Of a DNA stretch of 64,000 bases, positions 1 to 8,617 are shown in pieces. Each line of letters starts with the position of its first letter. Within the stretch, counting starts at the first letter, position 1. This DNA is from Corallococcus silvisoli (lineage in GTDB: Bacteria; Myxococcota; Myxococcia; Myxococcales; Myxococcaceae). A model generated the notes under the pieces. It saw nothing but the letters and a program-made list of their open reading frames with translations. It had not been told where the DNA came from and made no database searches. The DNA is taken from the NCBI RefSeq assembly GCF_009909145.1, contig NZ_JAAAPJ010000023.1, forward strand, positions 1 through 64,000. Direction: 5' to 3'. The position numbers and the translations under genes were made by a program.

Positions 1-1461
1 CGCCGCCACCGGGCCCGCCGCACGGAGGCCGACGCGAAGCGGCTCGCGGAGAACGAGGCCATCTGGCGTGCACTCGGTACCCGTCCTCCAACCGGCCAGG
101 TCCCCACCCTCGCCGTGGAGGAAGGCGAGGAGGACCCGGAGGCATGGGGCCGCAACCTCATCATGGACATCAGCAGCAAGGGCGAGAGCCGCATCCGCAA
201 CTGCGAGGCCAACGTCTTCACCGTCCTGCTGTCGTCCCCGGAGTGGCGCGGCGTGCTGCGCTTCAACGAGGTGAACAAGCGCCTGGAGTTTGAGGGCGGC
301 CCGCTACCACCCGGCATCGACCCTGAGACGCTGGACGTCGAGATCACCAACTGGCTCCAGCAGAGCGAGTATGGGCGCCTTGGGCTCCAGCCGAAAGCAG
401 CAGTCGTCGCTCCGCAGCTCCTCGCGGTGGCCAAGCGAAACCGCTACGACCCCGTCGCCGACTACCTGAACGGCCTGGAGTGGGACGGGACGCCGCGTCT
501 CAACGGCATGCTGCAGCGCTACTTCGGCGCCCAGGGAGATGAGGCCCACCTGCACACCATCGGTGCCAAGTTCGCCATCGGCGCCGTAGCGCGGGCGCTC
601 AAGCCGGGCTGCAAGGTGGACACCGTCCTCATTCTCGAAGGGCCCCAGGGCCTGCGGAAGTCCACGGCATTCCGAGAACTGGCCGCGCCGTGGTTCAGCG
701 ACGCGCCCATCGACGTCCACAACAAGGACTCAGCAATGCTGGCGTCCCAGTTCTGGTTCATTGAGCTGGCGGAACTCTCCACGCTGCGCCGCGCGGAGAA
801 CCAAGCCCTTAAGGGATTCATCAGCCGCACCGAGGACACGTACCGCCCACCGTACGGTCGCGCCAACGTGAAGACGGCCCGTCGATGCGTCTTCGTAGGA
901 ACCACGAACGACGATGCCTATCTGCGGGACCCCACGGGACACCGCCGTTTCTGGCCGGTGCTCTGCACAAACATCGACATTGAGGGATTGCGCCAGGACC
1001 GCGAGCAGCTATGGGCGGAGGCCGTGCTGCGCTTCAAGCAGGGCGAGGCCTGGTGGCTGTCCGACGAGGAGGCGCGGCGCGCGGAAGCCCAGGCAGCACT
1101 CCGAGCCGAAGGAGCAGGCGACGGTCGCGAGGAGGCAATTGTCCAGTGGCTCCTTCACATGCCGAAGGAGCGGCGACCCGCAGAAGTATCCATCCTCCAG
1201 GTAGCAACCGAAGCGCTCGGCATGCCCACGGCTCACGTGGACCACCGCATCTCCACCGAGATCGGCACCTGCCTCGTGGCGCTCGGCTTCGAGAAGCACC
1301 AGCGCCGCATGGATGGACGCCGGCCTCGCATGTACAGAACGCCAAAGGACCTGATGCTTGCCCGGCATGAAGGCCGTCCTGCGGTCTATCCGCCCCATGT
1401 TAATCGGGAATTTCAACAGGCATCAGTCCCAAGAATTGATTCTCAACAAGAGGGCTCGTGA
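1..1461 (+). CDS. Virulence-associated protein E (VapE)-type ATPase, 5' end missing
   Basis: The reading frame is open from the first base, so the true start lies upstream and the visible 486 residues are the C-terminal part. It shows the VapE family layout: a P-loop (GPQGLRKST) encoded near 640, an acidic stretch FIELAEL, the segment FVGTTNDDAYLRDPTGHRRF, and a trailing helical region. VapE proteins are D5-like phage and satellite ATPases, often fused to a primase that would lie upstream here, and they act in replication initiation. The usual P-loop glycine before the lysine is arginine here. The gene is the first visible member of the element's replication set and is followed by an oppositely oriented cargo pair whose 3' end overlaps its last 62 bp. 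Confidence 0.85.
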   Translation, partial: RRHRARRTEADAKRLAENEAIWRALGTRPPTGQVPTLAVEEGEEDPEAWGRNLIMDISSKGESRIRNCEANVFTVLLSSPEWRGVLRFNEVNKRLEFEGGPLPPGIDPETLDVEITNWLQQSEYGRLGLQPKAAVVAPQLLAVAKRNRYDPVADYLNGLEWDGTPRLNGMLQRYFGAQGDEAHLHTIGAKFAIGAVARALKPGCKVDTVLILEGPQGLRKSTAFRELAAPWFSDAPIDVHNKDSAMLASQFWFIELAELSTLRRAENQALKGFISRTEDTYRPPYGRANVKTARRCVFVGTTNDDAYLRDPTGHRRFWPVLCTNIDIEGLRQDREQLWAEAVLRFKQGEAWWLSDEEARRAEAQAALRAEGAGDGREEAIVQWLLHMPKERRPAEVSILQVATEALGMPTAHVDHRISTEIGTCLVALGFEKHQRRMDGRRPRMYRTPKDLMLARHEGRPAVYPPHVNREFQQASVPRIDSQQEGS

Positions 1462-2260
1462 GAACGCCGTACTTTTCCCGAAGGTACTGCCACTTGGCGC
1501 GGCCGTCCGAGCGGTCTACGTCCAGCCCCAGAAACATATCAAGTTCGCCATGCTGCACTTCTGGATCGACAACCCGCATCCCCTCAGCACGCGCAAACAT
1601 TGAGCATATTTCCGAGACACGAAACTCCTTCAACCTAACCCCGAGCGGATTTACGAACACATACCCACGACCATGCCCGTAAAAAATGACACCGTCGAGT
1701 TCCCTAGCTCTATAAAAGGTAAATCTATTATAATAAAAGCAATACCGCACAGCAATACCAACCTTGGCCATCTCCTCCATATCAAGAGAAGGAACAGCCG
1801 AAACCCGCACGGTCCCATACAGCGTCCTGAAGATAGCCTCCGTCATAAATTCAGAATCAGCGTGGGTTCCAGCAATCCAGAGAACCTTAAAGCCGTTCAG
1901 CGCTACTGGGCTTTCCAGTTGTTTCGCCTTCGCCCTTATTACGCCATCAAGCCTATTGCTTGACGAAATCTCGCGTGTGAGAGTCGCACTCCCCTCCTCC
2001 TTCGCTTGGTGAAGCATCTGAGCAAACGCCTCCATGGGTTCTTTCTCCGTCACCTCCAACAAGACTTGCTCCCCATTTTTCTGCACGATGAAGTCCGGCG
2101 TAGGCCGTTCAGTCTCTGGGATTTTCGTAACAACGAACTGGCTCAACTCCAGCACTTCCTTGGCCTTTGCCTCAGCCCCGTTCCGCACCACGCCATTGCT
2201 TGTCATTTCCCACCCTGTTAATTCAAACTGAAAGAGAAGCTTCGCCCAACCGTCCTCCAT
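1400..2260 (-). CDS. Hypothetical protein, possible restriction-nuclease-like fold
   Basis: This 286-aa protein belongs to no family I can name with confidence. A segment PDFIVQKNGEQVLLEVTEKE recalls the PD-(D/E)XK core (PD, then a strand ending in E), but the expected catalytic lysine two residues after the Glu is Thr, so nuclease activity is doubtful. It starts 12 bp after the DUF4238 gene on the same strand, so the two are probably co-transcribed. GC is clearly lower than in the flanking replication genes, a sign of separate acquisition. Its 3' end overlaps the VapE gene by 62 bp. An internal Met at residue 19 is an alternative start. A defence or toxin-like role is only inferred from the cargo position. 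Confidence 0.6.
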   Translation of the reverse strand: MEDGWAKLLFQFELTGWEMTSNGVVRNGAEAKAKEVLELSQFVVTKIPETERPTPDFIVQKNGEQVLLEVTEKEPMEAFAQMLHQAKEEGSATLTREISSSNRLDGVIRAKAKQLESPVALNGFKVLWIAGTHADSEFMTEAIFRTLYGTVRVSAVPSLDMEEMAKVGIAVRYCFYYNRFTFYRARELDGVIFYGHGRGYVFVNPLGVRLKEFRVSEICSMFARAEGMRVVDPEVQHGELDMFLGLDVDRSDGRAKWQYLREKYGVLTSPLVENQFLGLMPVEIPD

Positions 2261-2272
2261 CTCCCATCTACA

Positions 2273-3133
2273 TCACCTCCAGGGCATCAACTGCTCGGCC
2301 TGAGACACCCAAAGCGCACCAACCGCCTCTCTACGACAAATAGCGCTCCGTCTAAAACGAAGAGCTCCGGCCATGTGTCGCAAGGCCATTTCCCACCCGC
2401 ACGCCCCTTCCCCTTTAACAACAAGCGCAAGTTGGTCAGGAGAAAGAGCTAGCGTAGCGACGAGGCCGGCGCCCTCGCCATCCCATTCGATCACCGGCTC
2501 CTCGAACGTAGGAAATCCGTCCAAGCCAAGAACATCAAGAAACCTTGACACCTCGGCATAGCTGATCACATGCACAATGCCATCAACCCAACCCGCACTT
2601 GGCAAGAATTGATTATCCGCGATGGCCGCCAGCGTTGCTCTCGCCATAACGGCAGGCATTCGTTCATCACGGTACTGGTCGATCTCTCCTTTCACCCCTG
2701 CGGTCTGGGCCCTCTTCTGGAGTCTGCTTATTTCCGCATCATTCTCCTGCACGAAGTCAACAACTCGTGTCTCAAGGGCGGCCATGGTGCGTGGCGAGCG
2801 AGCAATAAATGTCTGCATCAACCATCTCACCTGGTCGCCCAATCCCGTATCAAGACGCCCAGAACGCGTCGCCACAGATTCAACAATTCCCGCCAGCACC
2901 TGCTCAATTTTTGTCGACAGGAGGCGCTCAACCCCAACTCCAGACAACCCATTTGCCATTGAGTTACTCGGGAGCGAGTAGAGATCTTTCTCCCAACAGA
3001 TCCCATCTGGCACTTCTCTTTCTGGACGAAGGCGCAGCGCATTTGGCGGTCCCACCCGACGGTATCGAATCAAGAAGCCGTCGTCGTTGCACCACTGACG
3101 CAGGTAAACTCTAGGAACAAAGTGTTGATTCAA
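2273..3133 (-). CDS. DUF4238 domain-containing protein
   Basis: The N-terminus QHFVPRVYLRQW is the hallmark opening of DUF4238 proteins, which are widespread, mostly uncharacterised and often found on mobile elements. The 286-aa length and the helical middle with many R/E residues fit the family. There is no signal peptide or membrane segment. The start codon is TTG at 3133, with a purine-rich stretch a few bases upstream as a plausible ribosome site. It is the first gene of a two-gene minus-strand block placed against the direction of the replication genes, with lower GC than its surroundings. The biochemical role is unknown; anti-phage cargo is possible but not shown. Confidence 0.7.
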   Translation of the reverse strand: MNQHFVPRVYLRQWCNDDGFLIRYRRVGPPNALRLRPEREVPDGICWEKDLYSLPSNSMANGLSGVGVERLLSTKIEQVLAGIVESVATRSGRLDTGLGDQVRWLMQTFIARSPRTMAALETRVVDFVQENDAEISRLQKRAQTAGVKGEIDQYRDERMPAVMARATLAAIADNQFLPSAGWVDGIVHVISYAEVSRFLDVLGLDGFPTFEEPVIEWDGEGAGLVATLALSPDQLALVVKGEGACGWEMALRHMAGALRFRRSAICRREAVGALWVSQAEQLMPWR

Positions 3134-3230
3134 TTTCCATCCCTGTTTTATAATTGCGAAATGCGTCTAAAGTAGCGAGGTGCAGGCTCTGCTCAACTGC
3201 GCGCAGCAGCCTTGGGCTTCTTGCGAAATT

Positions 3231-3253
3231 TACCCCCATTGAGTAGGGGTGAG
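3231..3253 (+). promoter_or_regulatory. Repeated C-rich/G-rich site, copy 1, overlapping a start codon
   Basis: The site begins TACCCCCATTGA and ends in GGGGTGA. The C-run and G-run can form a short hairpin (ACCCC with GGGGT) whose 3' arm runs into the GTG start of the nuclease gene. Closely related copies lie at 7937-7958 and 11085-11107, each where the core replication genes resume after a cargo block. A role as operator, promoter element or translational control hairpin is inference. Confidence 0.5.
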
Positions 3254-4631
3254 TCCAGCAGCCGAAGGCCCCAGGCAGCACGCTGTCGAAGGCGGCGTCC
3301 TCCGCCACCTGTCCGTCTCGCAGTTGCGGAAATTCGCCCTCTGCGAACGCGCGTGGTTCTTTGCCAGGGTCCTCCGGCTGCCTGAGCGGCCCCTCAAGGC
3401 CCGGGACCTTGGCACCGCAGTCCATGCCCAGTTGGAGCACTTCCTGCGCACGGGCCAGGACGTGCTGGGCCCCTTCGCGGCGTCCGGCAAGCACCTGCTC
3501 CCCGCGCCAGGGCCAGACCTCCTCGTGGAGGAGCACTTCGGCCAGCCATCCCCGCTCTTCGCGGATGGCATCCCGCTCACCGGCTACATCGACCTCGTCA
3601 ACCCGCGACGCCTCGCAGAAGGCGTGCTGCGCGTCACGGACCACAAGACGACGAAGTCCATCGCCAGCTACGCCGCGACGTCGGAGCAGCTCGCCTCCGC
3701 AGCTCATGACGCAGGCATCCAGATGGTGGGCTATGGCTACTGGGCCGCCCTCGCCTCCGAGCGCTTTCCGGGACTGAAGCGGCTGGAGCTGGAGCACCTC
3801 TACTTCCAGACCCACGGCGCGAGGCTCGCCCGCTCCGTCGTCGCCACCGTCAGCGTAGAGCACGTCCGCGACGAGTGGCACACGCACGTCGAGCCGCTGG
3901 CGCGCCGCATGCGCGACGTCGCGCGGGTCACCTCCCCCAGCCAGGTCAAACCCACCTGGAGCGCCTGCCAGAAGTACGGCGGGTGCTCCTTCCAGGCGCA
4001 GTGCCTCAACTCGCAGTCGCAAGGAAGCAAGCCCATGGCCCTGATGGATCGCATCCTCAAGCCCCAGACTCCGCCCACGCAGCCCGCCGCGTCCGTCCCC
4101 GTGACGGCCTCCCCGCCGCCCGTCCCCGCCCAGGCCGCTCTGGAGATGGAGCTGGCTGCGGTGCTGCCTCCGGACGCGCCCAAGAGCAACCCGGCGCTGG
4201 CGTCCATCCCCGCGCCCGAACAGCCCGAGCAAGTGGCCAGCGACGGGGCCCCGCGCCGCAAGCGACGGACGAAGGCGGAGATGGAGGCCGCCCGCGCCGC
4301 CGAAACTACGCGGCCCGCAGAGGCCAGCCTGTCCCTCTACGTGGACTGCGTGCCCAACTGCCCCGTCGAGCCGCTGGCCGGCTACGTCGGCCGCATGGTG
4401 GCGAAGATTGAGCAGGAGTGCGGCGTCGTGGACATCCGCGTCGCCCCTAACGACTCGCCCCTGGCCTACGGGAAGTGGAAGGGCGTGCTGGCCGCCACCA
4501 TCCGCGCCGAGCCTCCCGAGCCCGGCAGCTACGCCGCCCTGGGCGTGGCCGGCAGCGAGCTGATGCAGGTCGCGGTGGAGGCTCTGGAGCCGCTGTGTGG
4601 CACGGGGTACTTCGTCCGTGGCGTCCGGTAG
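3249..4631 (+). CDS. PD-(D/E)XK nuclease of the RecB/Cas4 type with probable Fe-S cluster
   Basis: This 460-aa protein carries a RecB-family nuclease domain over about residues 18-255. Visible motifs are LSVSQLRKFALCERAW near the start, GTAVHAQLEHFL near residue 55, GYIDLV (the Asp of the core) near 112 and VTDHKTTKS (D-x-K) near 131. Cys32 together with Cys240, Cys246 and Cys252 matches the one-plus-three cysteine pattern that holds a 4Fe-4S cluster in AddB/Cas4-type nucleases. After about residue 260 comes a Pro/Ala-rich linker with a basic patch (RRKRRTKAE) and an unrecognised C-terminal domain. The start is GTG at 3249, inside the repeated hairpin site. It probably processes DNA ends during replication or recombination of the element. 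The helicase gene follows 12 bp downstream. Confidence 0.8.
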   Translation: MSPAAEGPRQHAVEGGVLRHLSVSQLRKFALCERAWFFARVLRLPERPLKARDLGTAVHAQLEHFLRTGQDVLGPFAASGKHLLPAPGPDLLVEEHFGQPSPLFADGIPLTGYIDLVNPRRLAEGVLRVTDHKTTKSIASYAATSEQLASAAHDAGIQMVGYGYWAALASERFPGLKRLELEHLYFQTHGARLARSVVATVSVEHVRDEWHTHVEPLARRMRDVARVTSPSQVKPTWSACQKYGGCSFQAQCLNSQSQGSKPMALMDRILKPQTPPTQPAASVPVTASPPPVPAQAALEMELAAVLPPDAPKSNPALASIPAPEQPEQVASDGAPRRKRRTKAEMEAARAAETTRPAEASLSLYVDCVPNCPVEPLAGYVGRMVAKIEQECGVVDIRVAPNDSPLAYGKWKGVLAATIRAEPPEPGSYAALGVAGSELMQVAVEALEPLCGTGYFVRGVR

Positions 4632-4643
4632 CGAGGGCCGCCC

Positions 4644-6482
4644 GTGAAGCTTCTCCAGCGCCTTGGCGTGCCCCTGCCGCCATCCCCGCCCCCAGGAGAC
4701 GTGCCCCAAGTAGCCGAGAACTACTCGCGCACGGGCCGTTCGCCCGTGGGCTGGTCCTCGGACCTGGCCCGCATCCTCGCCCTGCCCCGCCGCGACCTGG
4801 CCGCTACCTACACGGCGGCGGACGTCGAGGCGCTGGAAGCCCAGCTGCGCGCCCCTGCAGGCCCGTGTGGCTGTGCGGCCATGTCCCCTGCCGGTCCGTG
4901 CCCCACGCGGCTGCGGCGCATCCAGGCCCTGGCGCTGCTGGAGGCGTCCCGTGTGGGCGGGCTGCTGGGGCCCATCGGCACGGGGCACGGCAAGGAGCTG
5001 ACCACGTTCCTCATGCCCATGGTGATGCCGGCCTGCCGCGTGGCTTGCCTCTTCATCCCCGCCAACCTACTGCCGCAGTTCAACGCGGAATGGGACTACT
5101 ACGGTGCGCACTGGCGGCTGCCCAACCTCGCGGGCGGGCGCTGGTTCCGGCCGGGCCTGCCGGTGCTGCACGTCATCACCTACAACAAGCTCTCCAGCCA
5201 GGAAGCGACGGACCTGCTGGAGCGCATCCGCCCGGACCTCGTCACCCTCAACGAGGCGCACAACCTCAAGGACCCGAAGGCCTCGCGCACCGGCCGCTTC
5301 CTCCGCTACTTCGAGAAGCGCCCAGAGACGCGGCTCGTGGCGCTGTCCGGCACGTTCGCGTCGAAGAGCATCAAGGACTACGCGCACCTGTCGCGGCTGG
5401 CGCTGCGCGACGGCTCGCCCCTACCTCTAGCCCACCACGTCGTGGAGGAGTGGGGCACGGCGCTCGACCCGGGCAAGGTGATTGCCCCACCTGGCGCGCT
5501 GGAGCGGCTGTGCGAGCCCGAGGAGCACGTCCGCGAGGGCTTCCGGCGCCGCCGCAACGACACGCGCGGCGTCGTCGCCACGGACGAGAGCGCCCTGGAC
5601 AAGCCGCTCACCATCCGCCCGCGCTACCCGGGGCCGGTGCCCGCCGAGTTACTGGCGCTCATCGAGCTGGCGCATGGCGGCGAGCGCCCGGACGGGGAGC
5701 AATTCCAGGAGCAGCTCCAGGCCATGGCCTGTGCGCGTCAGCTGTCAGCGGGCTTCTATCACCGCTGGCGCTACCCTCGGGGCGAGCCTTCAGAACTGAT
5801 CGAGGAGTGGTTCGCGAAGCGGAAGGCCTGGAACAAGGAGGTATGGGAGGAGCTGAAGGGCGAGCGTCGCGAGCACATGGACTCGCCGGGGCTGCTCACC
5901 AAGGCAGCCATCCGCGCGCACATGGTGCCGCCCTACGAGGGCGACAAGCCGGTGTGGCGAGCGGATACATGGACGGACTGGGCGGAGATTCACGACGCGG
6001 TGCAGCCCGAGCCCCAAGCGGTGTGGGTGTCTGACTTTCTCGTGCAGGACGCGGCGGAGTGGGCACGGACCCAGGTTGGAATCGTCTGGGTGGAGTTCCC
6101 AGAACTGGGGGAGCGGATCGCCCGCGCCGCTGGAGTGCCGTACTACGGCGGGGGCCGGGCCGCGTCCGAGGCCATCCTCCAGGAGAGTGGGCGGCGCTCC
6201 ATCGTCGCGAGCATCAAGGCGCATGCAACGGGGAAGAACCTCCAGCAGTTCTCCCGAAACCTCGTGGTGACGCCGCCCTCGGACGGTGCCCTCTGGGAGC
6301 AGCTCCTCGCGCGCACGCACCGTCCAGGGCAGCAGGCGGCGTGCGTCGCGGTGGACGTGTGCATCCACACGCAGGACTACGTCGAGGCCTTCGCTACTGC
6401 GCAGGAACGAGCACGATTCATTCAGCAGACAGATGGGCAACCTCAGAAGGTCCTTATTGCACCTTCCATGTGCCCATTTTAG
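4644..6482 (+). CDS. SNF2-like superfamily 2 helicase of phage type
   Basis: The 612-aa protein has a P-loop GPIGTGHGKEL near residue 112, a motif II read as LNEAHNLKD near 202, a motif III-like SGTFASKS, and a C-terminal HRPGQ near 560 of the SNF2/Rad54 kind. The first acidic residue of the usual DEAH box is Asn (NEAH) while the Glu is kept; that is uncommon and might weaken metal binding. Such helicases are frequent in phage replication modules next to a nuclease and a polymerase, as here. Translation starts at GTG 4644, 12 bp after the nuclease gene, so the two are likely one operon. The sequence between the motifs is divergent, and the exact substrate is not predictable. Confidence 0.8.
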   Translation: MKLLQRLGVPLPPSPPPGDVPQVAENYSRTGRSPVGWSSDLARILALPRRDLAATYTAADVEALEAQLRAPAGPCGCAAMSPAGPCPTRLRRIQALALLEASRVGGLLGPIGTGHGKELTTFLMPMVMPACRVACLFIPANLLPQFNAEWDYYGAHWRLPNLAGGRWFRPGLPVLHVITYNKLSSQEATDLLERIRPDLVTLNEAHNLKDPKASRTGRFLRYFEKRPETRLVALSGTFASKSIKDYAHLSRLALRDGSPLPLAHHVVEEWGTALDPGKVIAPPGALERLCEPEEHVREGFRRRRNDTRGVVATDESALDKPLTIRPRYPGPVPAELLALIELAHGGERPDGEQFQEQLQAMACARQLSAGFYHRWRYPRGEPSELIEEWFAKRKAWNKEVWEELKGERREHMDSPGLLTKAAIRAHMVPPYEGDKPVWRADTWTDWAEIHDAVQPEPQAVWVSDFLVQDAAEWARTQVGIVWVEFPELGERIARAAGVPYYGGGRAASEAILQESGRRSIVASIKAHATGKNLQQFSRNLVVTPPSDGALWEQLLARTHRPGQQAACVAVDVCIHTQDYVEAFATAQERARFIQQTDGQPQKVLIAPSMCPF

Positions 6483-6566
6483 CATATCTGCACCGCCGCC
6501 TTCACAACACAAAGACGCCAAGAACAAACTCAAATCCCACAAACGACACATCACGCAAATCCACCC

Positions 6567-7793
6567 ATGAAAAAGAAAACCAGAACTCCTCCCCCCCCTT
6601 TGACTGAGAAATTCTCTCCCGGATCTCTATGCCTCAATTGCGCCAAGCATCCGAATCTCAAGCGCCTCATAGAGTCCACAGGAAAGCCAGGTCTCAAGTG
6701 CAACTTTTGCGGCCAGTCCAGCTCGATCGCATCCATCCGAAAACATACCCGCAGCTTGGCAATGACCATTCGCGGGCTCATTCGCCTCCACTACTCAGAA
6801 TGGGAATATAACACCCACCTGGGAGGGGACGACATGAGTTCATTGCTTTTTAAAGAAAATCCCATCATAAACCACCCGCCCGAGGGAGCAAACTCGCCCC
6901 AAGCGGAAGATGCTGAAACATTTATCTACGAGCTACTCTCTACCGACACTTATCCAGTTCCCGGCAAGGGCATTTCCATCTTCGGAGGCTACATTGATAA
7001 CGGGATACGCGCCGCCCCGTACATCGCGCTCTCAAGCTACACATCGCCAATATTAACAAAAACAATATCAATGCTCAGCAAGGAAAATCACTTCAAGGTT
7101 GAGGTCATACTAGAGAATGACCTCAAGATCTCAGATGCCGACATTGAGGGCGAAATCAAAGAAGGCACAATTCTGTACCGGGCGCGAATTGGCATCGCAA
7201 AGTCATACCAAAACCACGAAAATCCAGACTGGACCGCCCGAGTAAGAAGGAGGCCATTTCAGGGCTCTCAAATCGGCGCTCCGCCGCCATTGCTCGCAAC
7301 TGCGGGGCGCGTCAATCGCGCCGGTGTTTCGTTTCTCTATCTCTCCTCAGATCAAACCACTGCCGCAGTGGAAGTGCGACCTCATCCGGGACACTACATT
7401 TCAATCGCAGGATTTAAGGCACAGAAAAGACTAAGGGTCGCAGATTTCGGACGCGTCGACATTTCCAAATTCATCAACAGCGATAAGGACCTGCGTCTAT
7501 TTCATCTCGCATACTCTATTGACGAATCCATGAGCATGCCCATAACTCCAGAAGAGCGCAGCCAATACACGGTCACACAGCTAATCGCCGACCTAATGCG
7601 GCGTCGCGGTTTCGACGGCATCAGATTCAGGAGTTCCGTAGGCAGCGGATTCAATGTCTGCGTATTTGATTCTGGCGCCTTTGCGGAACTACCCAAGCTC
7701 GGCGATGTGCTTTTCACTAAAAAACTTTCGTACCAGCTCGATAGCGTCGACGCTGTCCTAGAACCATCCGAGGACGACATAGAAATCAAATGA
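6567..7793 (+). CDS. RES-domain protein with N-terminal zinc-ribbon-like domain
   Basis: The N-terminus has two CxxC pairs (Cys22/Cys25 and Cys45/Cys48) spaced like a zinc ribbon, followed by a region resembling the HEPN/RES-associated N-terminal domain. From about residue 200 comes a RES domain: YRARIG at its start, then AGRVNRAGVSFLYLSSD, a conserved TAAVEVRPHPG segment, and a final region with RRRGFDGIRFRSS. RES toxins degrade NAD+, and zinc/HEPN-RES fusions occur among proposed abortive-infection genes. No antitoxin-like gene is adjacent. GC is much lower than in the helicase and polymerase genes on either side, so it looks like inserted cargo. The start is ATG at 6567. Activity as a growth-arrest defence toxin is inferred from the family. 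Confidence 0.75.
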   Translation: MKKKTRTPPPPLTEKFSPGSLCLNCAKHPNLKRLIESTGKPGLKCNFCGQSSSIASIRKHTRSLAMTIRGLIRLHYSEWEYNTHLGGDDMSSLLFKENPIINHPPEGANSPQAEDAETFIYELLSTDTYPVPGKGISIFGGYIDNGIRAAPYIALSSYTSPILTKTISMLSKENHFKVEVILENDLKISDADIEGEIKEGTILYRARIGIAKSYQNHENPDWTARVRRRPFQGSQIGAPPPLLATAGRVNRAGVSFLYLSSDQTTAAVEVRPHPGHYISIAGFKAQKRLRVADFGRVDISKFINSDKDLRLFHLAYSIDESMSMPITPEERSQYTVTQLIADLMRRRGFDGIRFRSSVGSGFNVCVFDSGAFAELPKLGDVLFTKKLSYQLDSVDAVLEPSEDDIEIK

Positions 7794-7936
7794 GTCCTTG
7801 CAACACATTCGCAAGGCAAAAATTCAACACCGTCCACCAACGTCATTTGGCTGCCTTGCCTCTTCATGGGGAGAGGCCCCTAAAAAACTGAGAGACCGAA
7901 ACAAGAAAGCACACGAATTAAACCACTCTCGAAAGC

Positions 7937-7958
7937 TGCCCCCATTTGAGCTGGTGAG
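7937..7958 (+). promoter_or_regulatory. Repeated C-rich/G-rich site, copy 2
   Basis: The site begins TGCCCCCATTTGA and ends GGTGAG, matching the copies at 3231 and 11085 but with a weaker G-run. It lies between the RES cargo gene and the probable ssDNA-binding gene, about 45 bp before the ATG. A small GGACG/CGTCC hairpin with a TTCG-containing loop follows at about 7958-7976. Confidence 0.4.
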
Positions 7959-8002
7959 GACGTCCTTCGGCGTCCCCATCGCACGAAAGGGAGCAACGGG
8001 AC

Positions 8003-8533
8003 ATGAGCAACGCAGCACTTTCACGAATCGTCAGCGCCCAGGCGGCGCTCGGCGCGCAGTATCTCAAGGCCGGCCGCTACCGGCTTGAGGTGCAGTCCAT
8101 CCGCACCAAGGACGGCTTCAAGGGCCTGTCCGCCATCGCTGAGCTGAAGGTGGTGTCCGCCGAGCGGGCGCAGCCCGCCAGCGAGCCCAGCCGCATCGGA
8201 CTGGTGGCCTCCTACGTGGAGAACCTCTCCGACGCGAAGAAGAACGGCGGCGGGCGCTTCAAGGCCTTCGTCATGGCCCTGGCCGGCGCCGAGGAGCAGG
8301 AGCTGTCCCTGGAGCAGCTCGCCAAGTTCACTGGCGACAAGCAGGCCGGAGCCTTCCTCCTCATCGACTGCGAGGTCTTCCCGAAGACTCTGCCCGAGAA
8401 GGATGGCAAGCCCGGGAAGGTCATCGAGGGCTACCGCTGGAGCACCGTCAACCCCACGGACGACGAGTTGGCGGCCATCGAAGCGAAGCGCGCCGACGCG
8501 AAGCTGCCGCCCCTCTCCGTCGCCCTGGCCTGA
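8003..8533 (+). CDS. Probable phage single-stranded DNA-binding protein
   Basis: This 176-aa soluble protein opens with a small-residue helix and then shows alternating strand-like segments (GRYRLEVQSIRTKDGFKG, AELKVVSAERA, FLLIDCEVFPKTL, GYRWSTVNPTDDE). The layout is like the beta-barrel ssDNA-binding proteins of phages that sit beside family A polymerases (DUF669/DUF2815-type). I cannot assign the exact family from sequence alone. The position between helicase and polymerase supports a replication role. The ATG at 8003 has an AGGGAG ribosome site about ten bases upstream. The C-terminus lacks the acidic tip of bacterial SSB. Confidence 0.55.
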   Translation: MSNAALSRIVSAQAALGAQYLKAGRYRLEVQSIRTKDGFKGLSAIAELKVVSAERAQPASEPSRIGLVASYVENLSDAKKNGGGRFKAFVMALAGAEEQELSLEQLAKFTGDKQAGAFLLIDCEVFPKTLPEKDGKPGKVIEGYRWSTVNPTDDELAAIEAKRADAKLPPLSVALA

Positions 8534-8617
8534 GCAGTTCCCTCTCCCAAACAACTGAGCACCTGGCGCGACTCCCCTACCGCCACGGCTGGCCCACGAC
8601 ACGGGCCTCTTCGTGTT

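Noticed and set aside
3111..4988. A 625-codon minus-strand open frame opposite the nuclease gene
   Set aside because: Arg/Gly/Ala-rich shadow; the + strand frame carries clear nuclease motifs.
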